From positions 25,470,711 through 25,534,710 of the forward strand of contig CAXIPT010000001.1 of NCBI GenBank assembly GCA_964030475.1: a stretch of DNA of 64,000 nt, in the 5' to 3' direction. The position numbers and the translations under genes were made by a program. Origin of the DNA: Tethya wilhelma (Eukaryota; Porifera; Demospongiae; Tethyida; Tethyidae). The notes under the pieces were generated by a model. That model did no database searches, was not told the origin of the DNA, and saw only the letters and a list, made by a program, of their open reading frames with translations. This document shows, in pieces, positions 11,801 through 21,224 of the stretch (positions within the stretch are counted from its first letter, which is position 1; each line of letters opens with the position of its first letter).

Positions 11801-12955
11801 CTGCCTCCTTTCCTCGATCCTGACTCTTTCTTGTTCAAAACGAGCATCTCTCTCGGAAGTGGTTTCTCTCAGGCGCCGCTTTTGTTTGCGAGCTGAATCT
11901 ACTTGTCTACGCCTTGCGAGTCTCCTTTCTTTGTCATCAGGCGTTTCTCTAGCTTTACGTTCTCTGTAGAGTTCTCTTCGCCGCGCAAGGCGTTTTTGTT
12001 TTTTCTCTTCATTATTATCCATTATCGAATCTGAACGTCGAACAGGCTTTGTAAATTTCTCGACACTGTCACTGACAAAATGTGCTAGTGCTATTGCGCA
12101 ATCAATTTCAATATTGCAGCACCGCGTTCGAATAAATTGCATATACGGAAAGTGTCCACCGTGTACAAACAGAAATTTTACCAGTTACAAAGACCATGTG
12201 GGGCTCGCTCAGGCTCGCCCCAATAAACTTAAGCATAAGGGGGTAGATAACAATCAAATATACTTTACAGTATTCAATAAACTTAATTCTAGGTTTGGAT
12301 GGTAGTCCTGACAAGTTTGCCAACCCGCGTCCTAAGAAGAAAATGAGGAAAGGTGACCATGAATAGTCAACTGGATAACTATAGAATCGGTAATGGTGAA
12401 TAAACAATTTGAACTTATCTTTTTTCAGACTCCACTAAAAAGAAAAGCAAGAAAAGTCATAACACTGAAATAGAAAACAAAGAAAATTAATTACGTAAAA
12501 ATCAAATTTATTAGCTATCACTGATTGTACACAGGACCAAGTGGATATGACAACACCAACCCACCAGAGGCAAGTGGCAATGGAGTGTGCCAATATTGTC
12601 ACTTGTCTCCTTGTGTAATAGTACACCCCCCAAGCTGGATGCAAGGTTCAGCTGAAGCTAGTTTAGGGAATATCCCAAAGCGGTACAGGCTCTACCGCAA
12701 GTTTTGGACTCTGCTTCGGCAGCTAGGTACATGGAGCCATCCAGAGTACCTAGCATACAAGGCAACCAGAACCACATTGGATGACCCAAGAGATGTCATG
12801 CCGAAATGTGTAGTTGATGTAAGTACACATAAGACTAATAATGAGTACTGTATAATCACATATCAATGTCCCCTTAGAAAATCAGAGAGTACTTTCCCAA
12901 TCCTGATGGTGTTCCGTACAAAGACTTCCAACCTTCATCTCCATTTATTGCATAG
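5805..12955 (+). CDS. Spliced zinc-motif accessory protein with P2X7-tail-like C-terminus
   Basis: Predicted exons 5805-5837, 5891-6029, 12293-12352, 12429-12455, 12535-12818 and 12878-12955 keep phase and give 206 residues. The N-terminal half is acidic then lysine-rich. The C-terminal half has a CQYC...SPC metal-binding-like cluster, then MPKCVV and KIREYFPNPDG followed by a Y. That last pattern recalls the C-terminal domain of P2X7 receptors and related uncharacterised proteins abundant in sponges and corals. It lies convergent with the transposase gene, 97 bp from that gene's stop, inside the TTAA element, so it is probably a transposon accessory protein. Intron 2 holds the whole Helitron-like insertion. 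The splice sites are visible, but transcription is unproven. The function is unknown. Confidence 0.7.
7050..12022 (-). CDS. Helitron Rep-helicase (HUH endonuclease plus PIF1-like helicase)
   Basis: Predicted exons 12022-11423, 11344-8960 and 8894-7050 join in phase 0 to about 1609 residues. The N-terminus is highly charged and carries three copies of a 23-residue repeat (RETTPQRD...), then a CxxC...CxxC zinc-finger-like block. The Rep part has the HUH motif in RGSPHVHGLAWL and a two-tyrosine motif YCTKYVTK, which nick and join DNA in rolling-circle transposition. The helicase part has Walker A GTAGTGKS, Walker B IIIDEISM, FGDFGQLPP, and HKSQGLTLD, typical of PIF1-type 5'-3' helicases. The tail is about five copies of a 15-residue repeat (EDTPSPPSTPDILFM). 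No internal stop or frameshift was found, so the element could be autonomous. Confidence 0.92.
7060..7290 (-). repeat. 45-bp coding minisatellite in helicase tail
   Basis: About five tandem 45 bp units encode a Pro/Ser/Thr-rich 15-residue repeat at the extreme C-terminus of the helicase. The last units before the stop differ slightly from the central, nearly identical ones. Copy number probably varies among copies. Confidence 0.9.
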
Positions 12956-13051
12956 TTATTAATCTGCTATTATTATGATAAATTTAATTATTATATTGAT
13001 CATTATACATTCCAGTTTTACTCTGGCTCATCATCATCTTCATCATCTGTA

Positions 13052-15005
13052 TCATCCTCCATTATCTGTTGACCATATACTGTAGTACAGGTGTACTTTG
13101 GTACTCTTGCCTAAACAAATTAGAAACACAATTCATTAAGGGTATATGAATTTACATATACTTACATTTGTCTGACAACTCTGGAAACCAGGTCTTGCCT
13201 TCATCCTTCTTTTTCCCACATGCTATCTTCTTCATTAGCTTTGCAACGTTCTTAGTACCTTTAAGTAATGAAGACATCAAATCAACTCTACACAATACAA
13301 TGCCATGCTAGCATACCATGCCAGGTGTCATATGAGTTCAGCACTTGAAGGTCCTGCGTGACATACTTCATCACCTGTGCCTGGTTGTCATGGGCAACTT
13401 CTTTGAACTGTAGACCTGAAGAGAATTAACAGCTATAGTAAAGAAAGACTGGACAAGTTACACACAATGTTATATGAACTACCTTGTTCTAATAGTTGAG
13501 GCAACACTCTCTTTGTGCATTCCAGTTCTCTAGTTTGGGCAATGGAATGCTCTTTTCTTGACACTGTCGAACAGGCAAGGATCTTCTTTGTACTGTTGTG
13601 TGTGTGAGTAGACATGAGAGTTCAACCTCATCTGTATGTGTGTGCAGACACATTCAAAGTACCTTCCTGACAAGCAAGGGACAGTGGTATGGAAGGCATT
13701 TGCGGTCGAGTCGTGACGAGCATCTGTTATCACCCACTGCACAAGAAAAACAGGCAACAGTGATTATGCTATCATACAAAGAGACTCTGAAAAACAAACC
13801 TCGCCATCAGTGGAGTAGCTTGGCGATGCTTTCACTTCCACAATAGCCTCCATCATAGTCAACTTAGCACACGTGTTGACTGCATCCAAGTACTGTCCTT
13901 TGTTGTACACTGTAATGAAATAAAGTGACATAATGGAGTCTTGCCACCATTTACTAGGTAGACTCACCTGATCTTATGTAATACGCTCCCACTTTCCCCA
14001 TGCCTGCATTGTTACTAAAATGGATATACTGGCTTGGAATGATACCAGCACAAGTGAAGGCATGAACAATCCTGGATACAAAGAATAATTAACTGCTGAA
14101 ATCTGATACTACAAAGGATAATACTGCATGCACTTATCTACTGACCACAACCCATTGAGCCAAACCAAGTAACATAATAGTGTACTAGTAAACATAACTG
14201 GTGCTTGGGAGGCTCAGAATGGTTGGAGAAGTTTAGCCAGTGCTGTCTCATAGACTTTTTAATAGTGACATATTATATTTACTCACATTAGGCCAAACTC
14301 ACTTCTGGTTTATGAGATACCTTCCACCAAGAACTCGAGAACTGGCCCACCACTTTCTTCGTTTACACTTTGGGCATTGAAACTCCACACGAATAACATG
14401 TCCTTTCTGTATAAATCATACCATTTTATTATGTACACATTCAGTAACATGCATAATTATATATATGCACCTGTCGGGTGTCTGTGAGTGTCCACTTGTG
14501 ATACTGACATTCACAAGGTTTCATCAAATTGGAGCAGAGGTTTTGAAATGCCTTGTGCTCACAAATGAACAATTTATCTTCAACTGGACTGTAGTCGTCA
14601 GCAGTGAAGAACCCTATGAATACAGACGACTTTCAAAGTAAGTTACAATTCATACTTTTTTTAAAATTTCTGACCTGATTGATCTAACATGGGCATTACA
14701 GGTAGTTTGACAACACCTGGTACAGCAGTTGAGCTGTCAGTTGAGCTTTCCTCAGTCGAATGAGAGTCCTCCACCATCTCCAAAAGTAGAGACAACAGCT
14801 CTCTGTTGTCTAGAGGTGCTGAACTTCTAGTAGAAGAAAGGGCAGAAGAAAGCTGGTATCTTGCTTTCTCCATCCTCGTCAAAAAAGAATGCTTGGCGTC
14901 CTCGTCGTCGAAGTTCAGCTCCATTTGGTAGCGAACTCTGTGCCTAGCACGCTTCTTTGCCGGTTGTAAAGGTTGAACTGACTCTCTCCTTGAACTCGCT
15001 GCCAT
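13052..15005 (-). CDS. Transposase-like zinc-ribbon protein, ten exons, C-terminus short
   Basis: Predicted exons 15005-14675, 14613-14471, 14406-14303, 14071-13968, 13909-13800, 13736-13663, 13592-13483, 13415-13317, 13258-13166 and 13110-13052 keep phase throughout and give 408 residues. The N-terminus is basic (KKRARHR). A C...C plus CPKCKRRKWW region looks like a zinc ribbon. The block WVITDARHDSTANAFHTTV resembles the first catalytic Asp region of TTAA-type DDE transposases, and a QTRELECTKR block and a HGTKNVAKLMKK block follow. Similar proteins I recall from sponges and cnidarians run on further, so the end at WSTDNGG looks truncated. Loss of the last catalytic acid is possible. A second start lies two codons upstream. 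Confidence 0.78.
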
Positions 15006-15248
15006 TTGCACATTTGAATTTCGCCGTTTTTGTGTGGTTTTTTGTGGTTTTTTACTATTATCACGTGTTTTACTAACTTTTGTGCTGTGTTAGCACTTTT
15101 TTTGTGCATGGTAAGGTAAAGGACACCCCAAAGAAAAACTGAGCACTGAAAGAAGTGAACGACATTTTTCATTTTTGTCGCGGAAGTGGCCCTGGGCGGG
15201 GCCTTTTTATACCCCGCCTCCTCGTTTAAGGGGCTCACTCATCTAAAA

Positions 15249-15339
15249 TACCGTATTGCCGGAAATATTGACGGGGATTTTAATTTGACGGTTTGACGGT
15301 CAAAGTCCAAATCGTCAAATTTAAATCCGCCAATATTTT
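15249..15339. repeat. Short hairpin MITE remnant
   Basis: An imperfect inverted repeat pairs AAATATTGACGGGGATTT and AATTTGACGG with CGTCAAATTTAAATCCGCC and AATATTT around a short loop. It lies just outside the right TTAA of the large transposon. Non-coding. Confidence 0.6.
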
Positions 15340-15530
15340 GGGCGCTGTATACTATGTATATGAATGTATTACAGCGTTTTGCCAAGTTCTTGCAACGTGA
15401 CTACCGTGATTGAGCGCCATGCGCATGTGCAAATCTCTGAGGTGCGTCGCAAAGGTTTCAGCCATGTGGTTGTCAATCCCTAATGCGGACAAGAGTTAAT
15501 TTTTGCTTGCAAGTTGTGCCCGGCTAGATC

Positions 15531-15830
15531 ATGCAAACCCAAGCTAACCAGATTTCGAGCGGTCAAGCTAGAGGTGTTTTTGTTCAAGTACTAGCTGGAC
15601 AATCAGCTGGTAGGGCCTCGAGTAGGCCGCAAGTTGAGTTGCAGCCGGATCTTTCTCGTTTTACCCACCATAAGGTGAGCGCTATTAAGAAAATTGAATT
15701 TCAAGTATAATCAGGCTACATTGACTAATGCTGTACACATATATATCAACTATAGCATACCTACAAGGTTAAAATCATCAACCCTCATCATAAGGCAGAT
15801 GTTGTTGTTCGATATCTTCACAATTAAGGT
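15531..15830 (+). CDS. Small two-exon ORF, unrecognised
   Basis: An ATG near 15531 opens a 48-codon stretch beginning MQTQANQISSG and ending at a good donor (AAG|gtgagc near 15673). An acceptor near 15754 would add HTYKVKIINPHHKAD and a stop near 15826. The product would be about 70 residues, with no domain I recognise. It may be a remnant or a false join. It is followed by a GGTAATTCGGGA / GGTAATTTGGGA direct repeat near 15837-15867 that looks like a DNA-transposon end. Confidence 0.25.
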
Positions 15831-16286
15831 AAAACGGGGTAATTCGGGACGCGGGGTAATTTGGGACACTTCCGGGTTGTACCTCCTCCTGGCTGAAAAC
15901 AAGGAAAGCTACCAGGATGGTTTGGTGTCACATTGGATCAAGTCCAGTACACGGACCCATGCGCGAAATTTATTAAAACGCGCGTACGATCAATTGTGCA
16001 TACACTCGCGAAAATTATATTCGCGAGTGTGGTTTAATGACGTAGTCATACTATTTCCAGTTAAAGTGCAGCATGTATCAGTGTATTGTGATGGTGTGTG
16101 ATACAGCTGATAGAAATAGGAGAAATGACCCAGCTGATAGGATTATGGGGACTGAAAAATGCTGAGAAGATGGAATTGAATATTGTTACTGACTTTGAGA
16201 ATATAAAGGTGGGGGTAAATATTTAATTGTTTTCATTGAACTGTCAGATTATAAATATGAATAGATGAAGTAAATTATGACTATAG

Positions 16287-16556
16287 TTATGGATATTTAA
16301 GTTTTATATCTCTGCATATGTTGTGGAATGCAGCATAACAGGTTTTGCCATGGCGTTCAAACCACATAAACTCATCAAGATATGATGGCAATTGAGAGCG
16401 GTGGCAACCCTTCATTCTCTTAAGCTTTGTCTTCACCCTGTTCCAATAACTCTCTATTGTTTGAGTGTTGACACCAGTTGCCGGATCTACAAAGTGCTGG
16501 GAGTGATTGACAACTCGATGCCTTGAAACATTAGGGAGGCTTCNGGTAGGATGTCC
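16287..16556 (-). pseudogene. Merlin/IS1016-type (ISXO2-like) transposase C-terminal fragment
   Basis: About 90 residues match the end of ISXO2-like DDE transposases. The signature HRVVNHSQHFVDP is followed by TQTIESYWNRVK, where the Glu is the third catalytic acid, then KGCHRSQL and LDEFMWFER. The first two catalytic Asp residues are absent. A single n at 16544 interrupts the upstream end, so the truncation may be biological or caused by the join. Confidence 0.82.
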
Positions 16557-16702
16557 TGTCGTAAACATCCTAAGGATCCTCGTTCCCTCGCCATTTCTCT
16601 CTCTCTGGAACTATCATCATTTCATCTCGAGACTGAACAAGTCAAACTACATCAAGACTATGAGTTGTAGTCACACAGTGTAACACAATCAATGTAGTTT
16701 TA
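16553..16702 (+). repeat. Locus-specific repeat block D
   Basis: The block starting at CATCCTAAGGATCCTCGTTC and running through CTCTCTCTGGAAC, GACTGAACAAGTCAA and GTAGTCACACAGTGTAACACAA recurs at 24137-24272 and 33925-34053. At 21225-21360 its first half is inverted and its second half direct. It borders the kinase-Kelch genes and PRMT3 fragments, so it marks the duplicated unit of this locus. Confidence 0.75.
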
Positions 16703-16829
16703 ATTATGTGGCATTATAATCATGTGTTTGAATCAAAATCAAATGAATAATTACTTCATATTACTAATCATTATTTGATATATCAATTGATCTAAAAATC
16801 ATCACTAAAAAAATTATATTCCTTCCATT

Positions 16830-17460
16830 TCTACTGCAGGGATATTTCCTTCTCTCTTATCGTGTATGGTATAGTGTTTTATTGTTTGTGTGTGTAGGTT
16901 TAAAGATGAGTTGTATGAGAGAAGATGTTCTGAGAGAGGCTTGTGTTGAGGCTGTTGATCCTTACTCCCTCATCTCTTCCTCAGACACTGTTAAGGTGAG
17001 ACAAATAAGATACTGTACCTCTGTGACTGATGCTGAAGAAAGTATATAATATCTCATACATAATCCTATAATGAAGGACCTGAAGCTATAATTGTATACT
17101 TTGGCTCAATAAGTAAGTTTTTATGTGTCTATTTCTGTTTCTTGTTGAAGTTTGACCTGACCAAGGTGAAGGCCAGTGATCTTGATTTTGAGGCTTCTTT
17201 TTCTTTAACAATACAACAGACACTGAGTGTCATGTGAGTGACTGTTTACTTTACCATTACGTCATCATTACATATATGCTATTACATCATAATGATGTCA
17301 TTCCGTGCAGGCCATAGTGGGATACTTTGACATTGGGTTTGATAATGTAAGCTATATACTCGTTCTACTTGAGCACTGGAGCCCAGGAGGTGGCCACTCA
17401 CTGGAAACAGACAGTGTTCTTTCTAAAGAGACTCATCTCTATCAACACAGGTTAAAGTAG
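16830..17460 (+). pseudogene. PRMT3: PRMT3-like C-terminal exons (fragment)
   Basis: Exon-like blocks lie at 16898-16995 (MSCMREDVLREACVEAVDPY), 17151-17233 (DLDFEASFSLTI), 17311-17346 (AIVGYFDIGFDN) and about 17363-17450 (STGAQ...THWKQTVFFL). Their order and motifs match the beta-barrel C-terminus of PRMT3, an arginine methyltransferase acting on ribosomal protein RPS2. A GYFLL fragment lies at about 16840. The first junction splices cleanly. The second is out of phase unless a weak donor is used, and the third needs a frameshift. The AdoMet-binding core is absent. I read it as a gene fragment at the edge of a segmental duplication. Confidence 0.65.
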
Positions 17461-17812
17461 ACACAGAGAGTGTGCCGTATAAATTAGTATTTTGCTGCAA
17501 TATTTGTATTTTAATCACATGCACCCTCAATGCTTCAGCAACACACAAATAGCACATTGAATATATTGACCTGGGAATCAGTATATGCAAGAATCATAAA
17601 AACACTGGAATTAATAATGAAAATGCTTCATAATTATAATCACTTATGCAACACATGAATGCAAGGACTAGTGTTCTTGTTACCGTACGGTAACAACAGA
17701 ACTTGACAACAGTTAGACAACATATACTATAGTACTTTAACGCAACAAAACTTGACCGAAGTTAAACAACGTATTATACTATACTTTAACACCACAATGA
17801 ATTCATATCAAG

Positions 17813-20518
17813 TTAGACAACTTTTGCTATTTCTACTAAGTCAGTTAAATCACCCAACCCAGTAGTCCAGCCGCCAACCACCATCAGTGCATTGGTTGGA
17901 AGAACAGCTGCTAAACATCCCAGTCGGCTAGTGTTCATCTGACTGATGACCTTCCATGCGTTGGAGGTGGGATGGTAGATACGAACATCTGTAGTGGGTA
18001 TGCCCTTGGAACCACTAGTACTGCCACCGACAGCTAGCAGTTGATTGCAAAGGGTGACACAAGTGGATCGTGTAACTGGGAGATCAGCAACATTGCTCCA
18101 TACAGTAGACCTGGGTGGACTGGTCAGTGATAGAGATTGAGCTAAACGTTCTCCTAGTGATCTTGACTGACAAGACAGGAAGAGGTCAGCCAGATTGCAG
18201 GTGTGTACTGACTTGGTATATCCACTGCCACTTAATCCTCCCCCAATGTAGACACGTTCACCACAGATGGTTACCGAGGCACCCGAGACTGGTTCGGGAA
18301 GGNTACGAACATCTGTAGTGGGTATGCCCTTGGAACCACTAGTACTGCCACCAACGGCTAGCAGTTGATCATAAAGGGTGACACAAGTGGATCGTGTAAC
18401 TGGGAGATCAGCAACATTGCTCCATACAGTAGACCTGGGTGGACTGGTCAGTGATAGAGATTGAGCTAAACGTTCTCCTAGTGATCTTGACTGACAAGAC
18501 AGGAAGAGGTCAGCCAGATTGCAGGTGTGTACTGACTTGGTATATCCACTGCCACTTAATCCTCCCCCAATGTAGACACGTTCACCACAGATGGTTACCG
18601 AGGCACCCGAGACTGGTTCGGGAAGGTCTGCAGCAGATGACCATTGTCTGGTATCAATGTCCATGACTTCCACTGTTTTTAGTGTCTTATAATATTGATC
18701 TTTTCCTCCAGCAACTATCAGAGCTTGTCCAATGGTTACTGCCATTGTTGCTTCTCTTTTGGTGGGCATTGGTGGGAACACCTCTCTCCATCTCTTACTC
18801 CTACCTTCCGCAGTGAGGCTGAGGAGCTGATTGGTCACCTCACCATCACTAGCCAACCCCCCAATGGCAGTTAGGGAGTTTTGAATGACTGCAAGAAAAA
18901 CAGCTTCATTTGGACACTCAGGTAGTTCATTCCATGTTCTATCTCTACAGTTGTAGGCATAACATTTTCGTGCATCGCCAAGTCTGAAGTACACCATTAA
19001 GCCAAAAACTACAGAAGACCCTCTATACATTCTACACGGTGCCTTCTTGCCCACTCTCCACCTCAGTGTGAGGCTGTCCCTGGTTGCTGTGGCAATTCTG
19101 GTGCTGGTGTCAGAGTGATGAGTCTGTGGGGGGTCTCTGAGGCTTGGTTGTGGTTTAGTAACTACCTCAATTGGTGGGTTTCTCTTCAGCTGTTGTTCTA
19201 GTTTATGGATTCGTGTCTGAAATTGAGCTGTCACTTGTTGGTTAGACTCAAGTTGCTGAGTGACCTGTTGCAGTTGTCTCTGTTGGTCTCTGATAATTCC
19301 TCTCAGCTGTTGGCATTCTTGTTCTTTGTTTCGTATGATGTCATCTTTGTCTTGTATGACATCATTTTTCTCATGTATGATGTCGTCCTTTTGTTGCAGA
19401 TGGTTGTTTTGTGATCCAATGATTTGTTGCAGTCCTTGGATTTGCTGAGCATGTTCTTGTCTCAACTGACGATTCTCCTCATCATTTTGTCTTATGATGT
19501 CATCTTTGTCTTGAACTTGTTGTTGTAGTTCTTCCTCTCTCTCAGTTGTAGCTGGTTGTGGTCTTTCTTGGGCTCTCCTAGCGCTCTCTGTGAACTGAGT
19601 TGTTTCTTTCAGAGCTGCTACTCTATGACACAGCTCCTGAGCTGAAGGACGTTCAACATCACTATCCTTGAGACAGTCGAGTGCAAATGGTAGGAGAGGG
19701 TGGTTGGGATCAACTTGACTTATGTGGTCTTGTCGACGTTCAATCTCTGTTACTTGAACTTGAACAGTTGGAAATCGAGGATCAGTTGTTTGTACTACTT
19801 TGAGTCGATCTCCTGGTTTAGGGAAGCACCTGGTCAAGATCTGGATGATGAGTGTTCCGATTGCAAAGCAGTCAATCTTTTCAGTGTAGACAGGTGGATC
19901 TTTCACAGCTTCAGGAGGCATGTAAACATCTGTTCCTGGGCACAGTGTAAAGGACACACGAGTAGCTTGAGGGTTTATCTCTCCAAGCTTTGCCATCCCA
20001 AAATCTGTTACTTTGGCTATCACATTTCCACGTAGCAACACATTGTTGCTGGAGAGATCCCTGTGGGTGATGCCATTCAAATGGAGGTAAGAAATGGCCA
20101 TGGTGATGTCATGGCAAAAGTTGACTTGTATGTGGAAGGGGACTGCATCCTGTGAGCTCTCCAAGAAGTGGGTCAAGCTATCGTCCATGAGCTCCATTAG
20201 TAGAACTGGCAGGTCAGTTTGAGGATCTTGGTGTGTGCCCAGGAACTGTACAATATTAGGATGCTTTATTGCACTCATGAACTCACACTCCTGCATAAAA
20301 CGACTAATGGGTAGTCTATGTTCTTTGTTGCGTTCAACTTGTTCATGTGCGTTTGGATCGATAAGAGTTTGGTGAATGATTTTAGCAGCACATAGCAGAT
20401 CATCACACTGAGCCTTGCAGACAATTCCATACGATCCAATACCAAGAGTTTTCTTTTTGAGAAGTCGAACAGATTTGAATCCAATGTTGGGCGTGTTCTG
20501 ATGTTGTTGCTGAGCCAT
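17813..20518 (-). CDS. Kinase-coiled-coil-Kelch protein K1 (internal duplication at a join)
   Basis: The single-exon ORF gives 901 residues. Residues 18-300 are a protein kinase domain with glycine loop G26-x-G28-x-x-G31, Lys46, H152-R153-D154, Asn159 and D172-F173-G174, so it looks catalytically competent. The loop HRDLSSNN and overall look are tyrosine-kinase-like (TKL) rather than classic Ser/Thr. Residues 310-450 are a Gln-rich coiled coil with repeated DDIIR/QDKDD blocks. The rest is Kelch repeats (AIGG, VAGG, IGGG, VVGG blades). About 107 residues of the Kelch part appear twice around the n at 18303, so the true length is probably near 793. No signal peptide or membrane segment is present. 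The substrate is unknown. Confidence 0.9.
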   Translation of the reverse strand: MAQQQHQNTPNIGFKSVRLLKKKTLGIGSYGIVCKAQCDDLLCAAKIIHQTLIDPNAHEQVERNKEHRLPISRFMQECEFMSAIKHPNIVQFLGTHQDPQTDLPVLLMELMDDSLTHFLESSQDAVPFHIQVNFCHDITMAISYLHLNGITHRDLSSNNVLLRGNVIAKVTDFGMAKLGEINPQATRVSFTLCPGTDVYMPPEAVKDPPVYTEKIDCFAIGTLIIQILTRCFPKPGDRLKVVQTTDPRFPTVQVQVTEIERRQDHISQVDPNHPLLPFALDCLKDSDVERPSAQELCHRVAALKETTQFTESARRAQERPQPATTEREEELQQQVQDKDDIIRQNDEENRQLRQEHAQQIQGLQQIIGSQNNHLQQKDDIIHEKNDVIQDKDDIIRNKEQECQQLRGIIRDQQRQLQQVTQQLESNQQVTAQFQTRIHKLEQQLKRNPPIEVVTKPQPSLRDPPQTHHSDTSTRIATATRDSLTLRWRVGKKAPCRMYRGSSVVFGLMVYFRLGDARKCYAYNCRDRTWNELPECPNEAVFLAVIQNSLTAIGGLASDGEVTNQLLSLTAEGRSKRWREVFPPMPTKREATMAVTIGQALIVAGGKDQYYKTLKTVEVMDIDTRQWSSAADLPEPVSGASVTICGERVYIGGGLSGSGYTKSVHTCNLADLFLSCQSRSLGERLAQSLSLTSPPRSTVWSNVADLPVTRSTCVTLYDQLLAVGGSTSGSKGIPTTDVRXLPEPVSGASVTICGERVYIGGGLSGSGYTKSVHTCNLADLFLSCQSRSLGERLAQSLSLTSPPRSTVWSNVADLPVTRSTCVTLCNQLLAVGGSTSGSKGIPTTDVRIYHPTSNAWKVISQMNTSRLGCLAAVLPTNALMVVGGWTTGLGDLTDLVEIAKVV
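17974..18628. repeat. Direct duplication of Kelch sequence around n 18303
   Basis: The roughly 325 bp before the n (from about 17977) is repeated almost exactly after it. The two copies differ at only a few bases, for example CNQLL versus YDQLL. This is the classic signature of an unresolved contig overlap or two haplotypes joined end to end. Confidence 0.85.
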
Positions 20519-20850
20519 GTTATCCTATGGCCCTCTAGCTGTTACAGTAGCTTTAGTTCCTTGTTCAAATTGACTATAGTGAGAGAATTTAGTATAGCCG
20601 TCTATTTAGCAGTTTAGTGTTCACCTCTGAAACTATTGAACATTGAAAACTGACATCAACTCTAAGAGTGGCACACACTGTGACTGTTCTAATTGCAGCA
20701 CCCTCTCTCTTTGTGTTACAGGCTATGAATATTATTAGTGTATTCATTGCACTGTTTGCATATTAAAACTTGTGATGCAACTTAGTATTATATCCTCGCT
20801 CCTAGAGGTTAGCAAATTAGGCTAGAATAATATAGCTAGCTAGCTAAGTA
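20519..20850 (-). promoter_or_regulatory. 5' flank of K1, shared with the remnant at 30.3 kb
   Basis: The 300 bp upstream of the K1 start is clearly homologous to 30312-30620, which follows a truncated kinase start. Shared blocks include GTTTAGTGTTCACCT, CATTGAAAACTGACATCAAC and CAGCACCCTCTCTCTTTGTG. It probably holds the promoter and 5' UTR of this gene subfamily. No specific sites are assigned. Confidence 0.45.
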
Positions 20851-20852
20851 CA

Positions 20853-21170
20853 GTAGACCTAGTTAGTTGAGCCAAACGCTCTATAGTGATCTTGACTGCT
20901 GGAATGAGGTCAGTCAGGCTACCGTGGCAGATATACTGACTTGGTATATCCACTACCTCTTCCAATGTAGACATGATCATGACAGATTGTTACTGCCTGA
21001 GGCATTTATGACTCGTTCAGGAAGATGTGCAGCAGATGACCATCATCTAGTTATGTCCATGACTTCCACTGTTTTCAGTTTTTTTGAGTTTTGATCATTT
21101 CCTCCATCAACCGTATCAGAGCTTGTCCAGTACACACTGCTACCTCTCTCCATCTCTTACTCCTACCTGA
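20853..21170 (-). pseudogene. Decayed Kelch-domain remnant
   Basis: On the minus strand this stretch aligns by eye with the Kelch-coding part of K1 around 18420-18810. Landmarks are the complement of ATGGACATAACTAGATG, a garbled CLADLF/SRSLGE-equivalent, and the conserved GTAGACATG...ACAGATTGTTACTG region. Many indels and stops break it. It shows that at least one further family member once stood upstream of K1. Confidence 0.65.
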
Positions 21171-21224
21171 TGTACACACACATGCAGCCTAACCCCATGT
21201 GGCTTCCTTCTAGGTAGAATATCC

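Larger units (their letters stand above)
6059..12221 (-). mobile_element. Helitron-like rolling-circle element
   Basis: The 6.2 kb insert is bounded by GGGGCGAGCCTG at the low end and its complement at the high end. It carries one spliced Rep-helicase gene on the minus strand. The high-coordinate terminus is itself a near-palindrome. The ends are not the canonical TC...CTRR of Helitron1. Short terminal inverted repeats are instead reported for Helentron/Helitron2 types, so the class is uncertain. No obvious target duplication is seen, which fits rolling-circle insertion. It sits in intron 2 of the accessory gene of the TTAA transposon and would be removed with that intron. Confidence 0.72.
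5529..15229. mobile_element. TTAA-flanked DNA transposon (Kolobok-like), 9.7 kb
   Basis: Terminal inverted repeats of 15 bases (ACGAGGAGGCGGGGT at 5533-5547 and its complement at 15211-15225) are flanked on both sides by TTAA (5529-5532 and 15226-15229), as expected for a TTAA target duplication. Kolobok and piggyBac superfamilies are known to use TTAA. Inside are two convergent spliced genes: a zinc-ribbon protein with a DARHDS block (minus, 13052-15005) and a small CxxC protein (plus, 5805-12955). A Helitron-like element interrupts the plus gene. Without that insertion the transposon would be about 3.5 kb. The Kolobok assignment is inferred from the TTAA site and the transposase-like D-x-R-x-D-S motif. 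Confidence 0.8.

Noticed and set aside
15694..16101. 135-codon plus ORF beginning NFKYNQATLTN
   Set aside because: It crosses a likely acceptor and transposon-end-like repeats, shows no domain, and has composition typical of chance ORFs.
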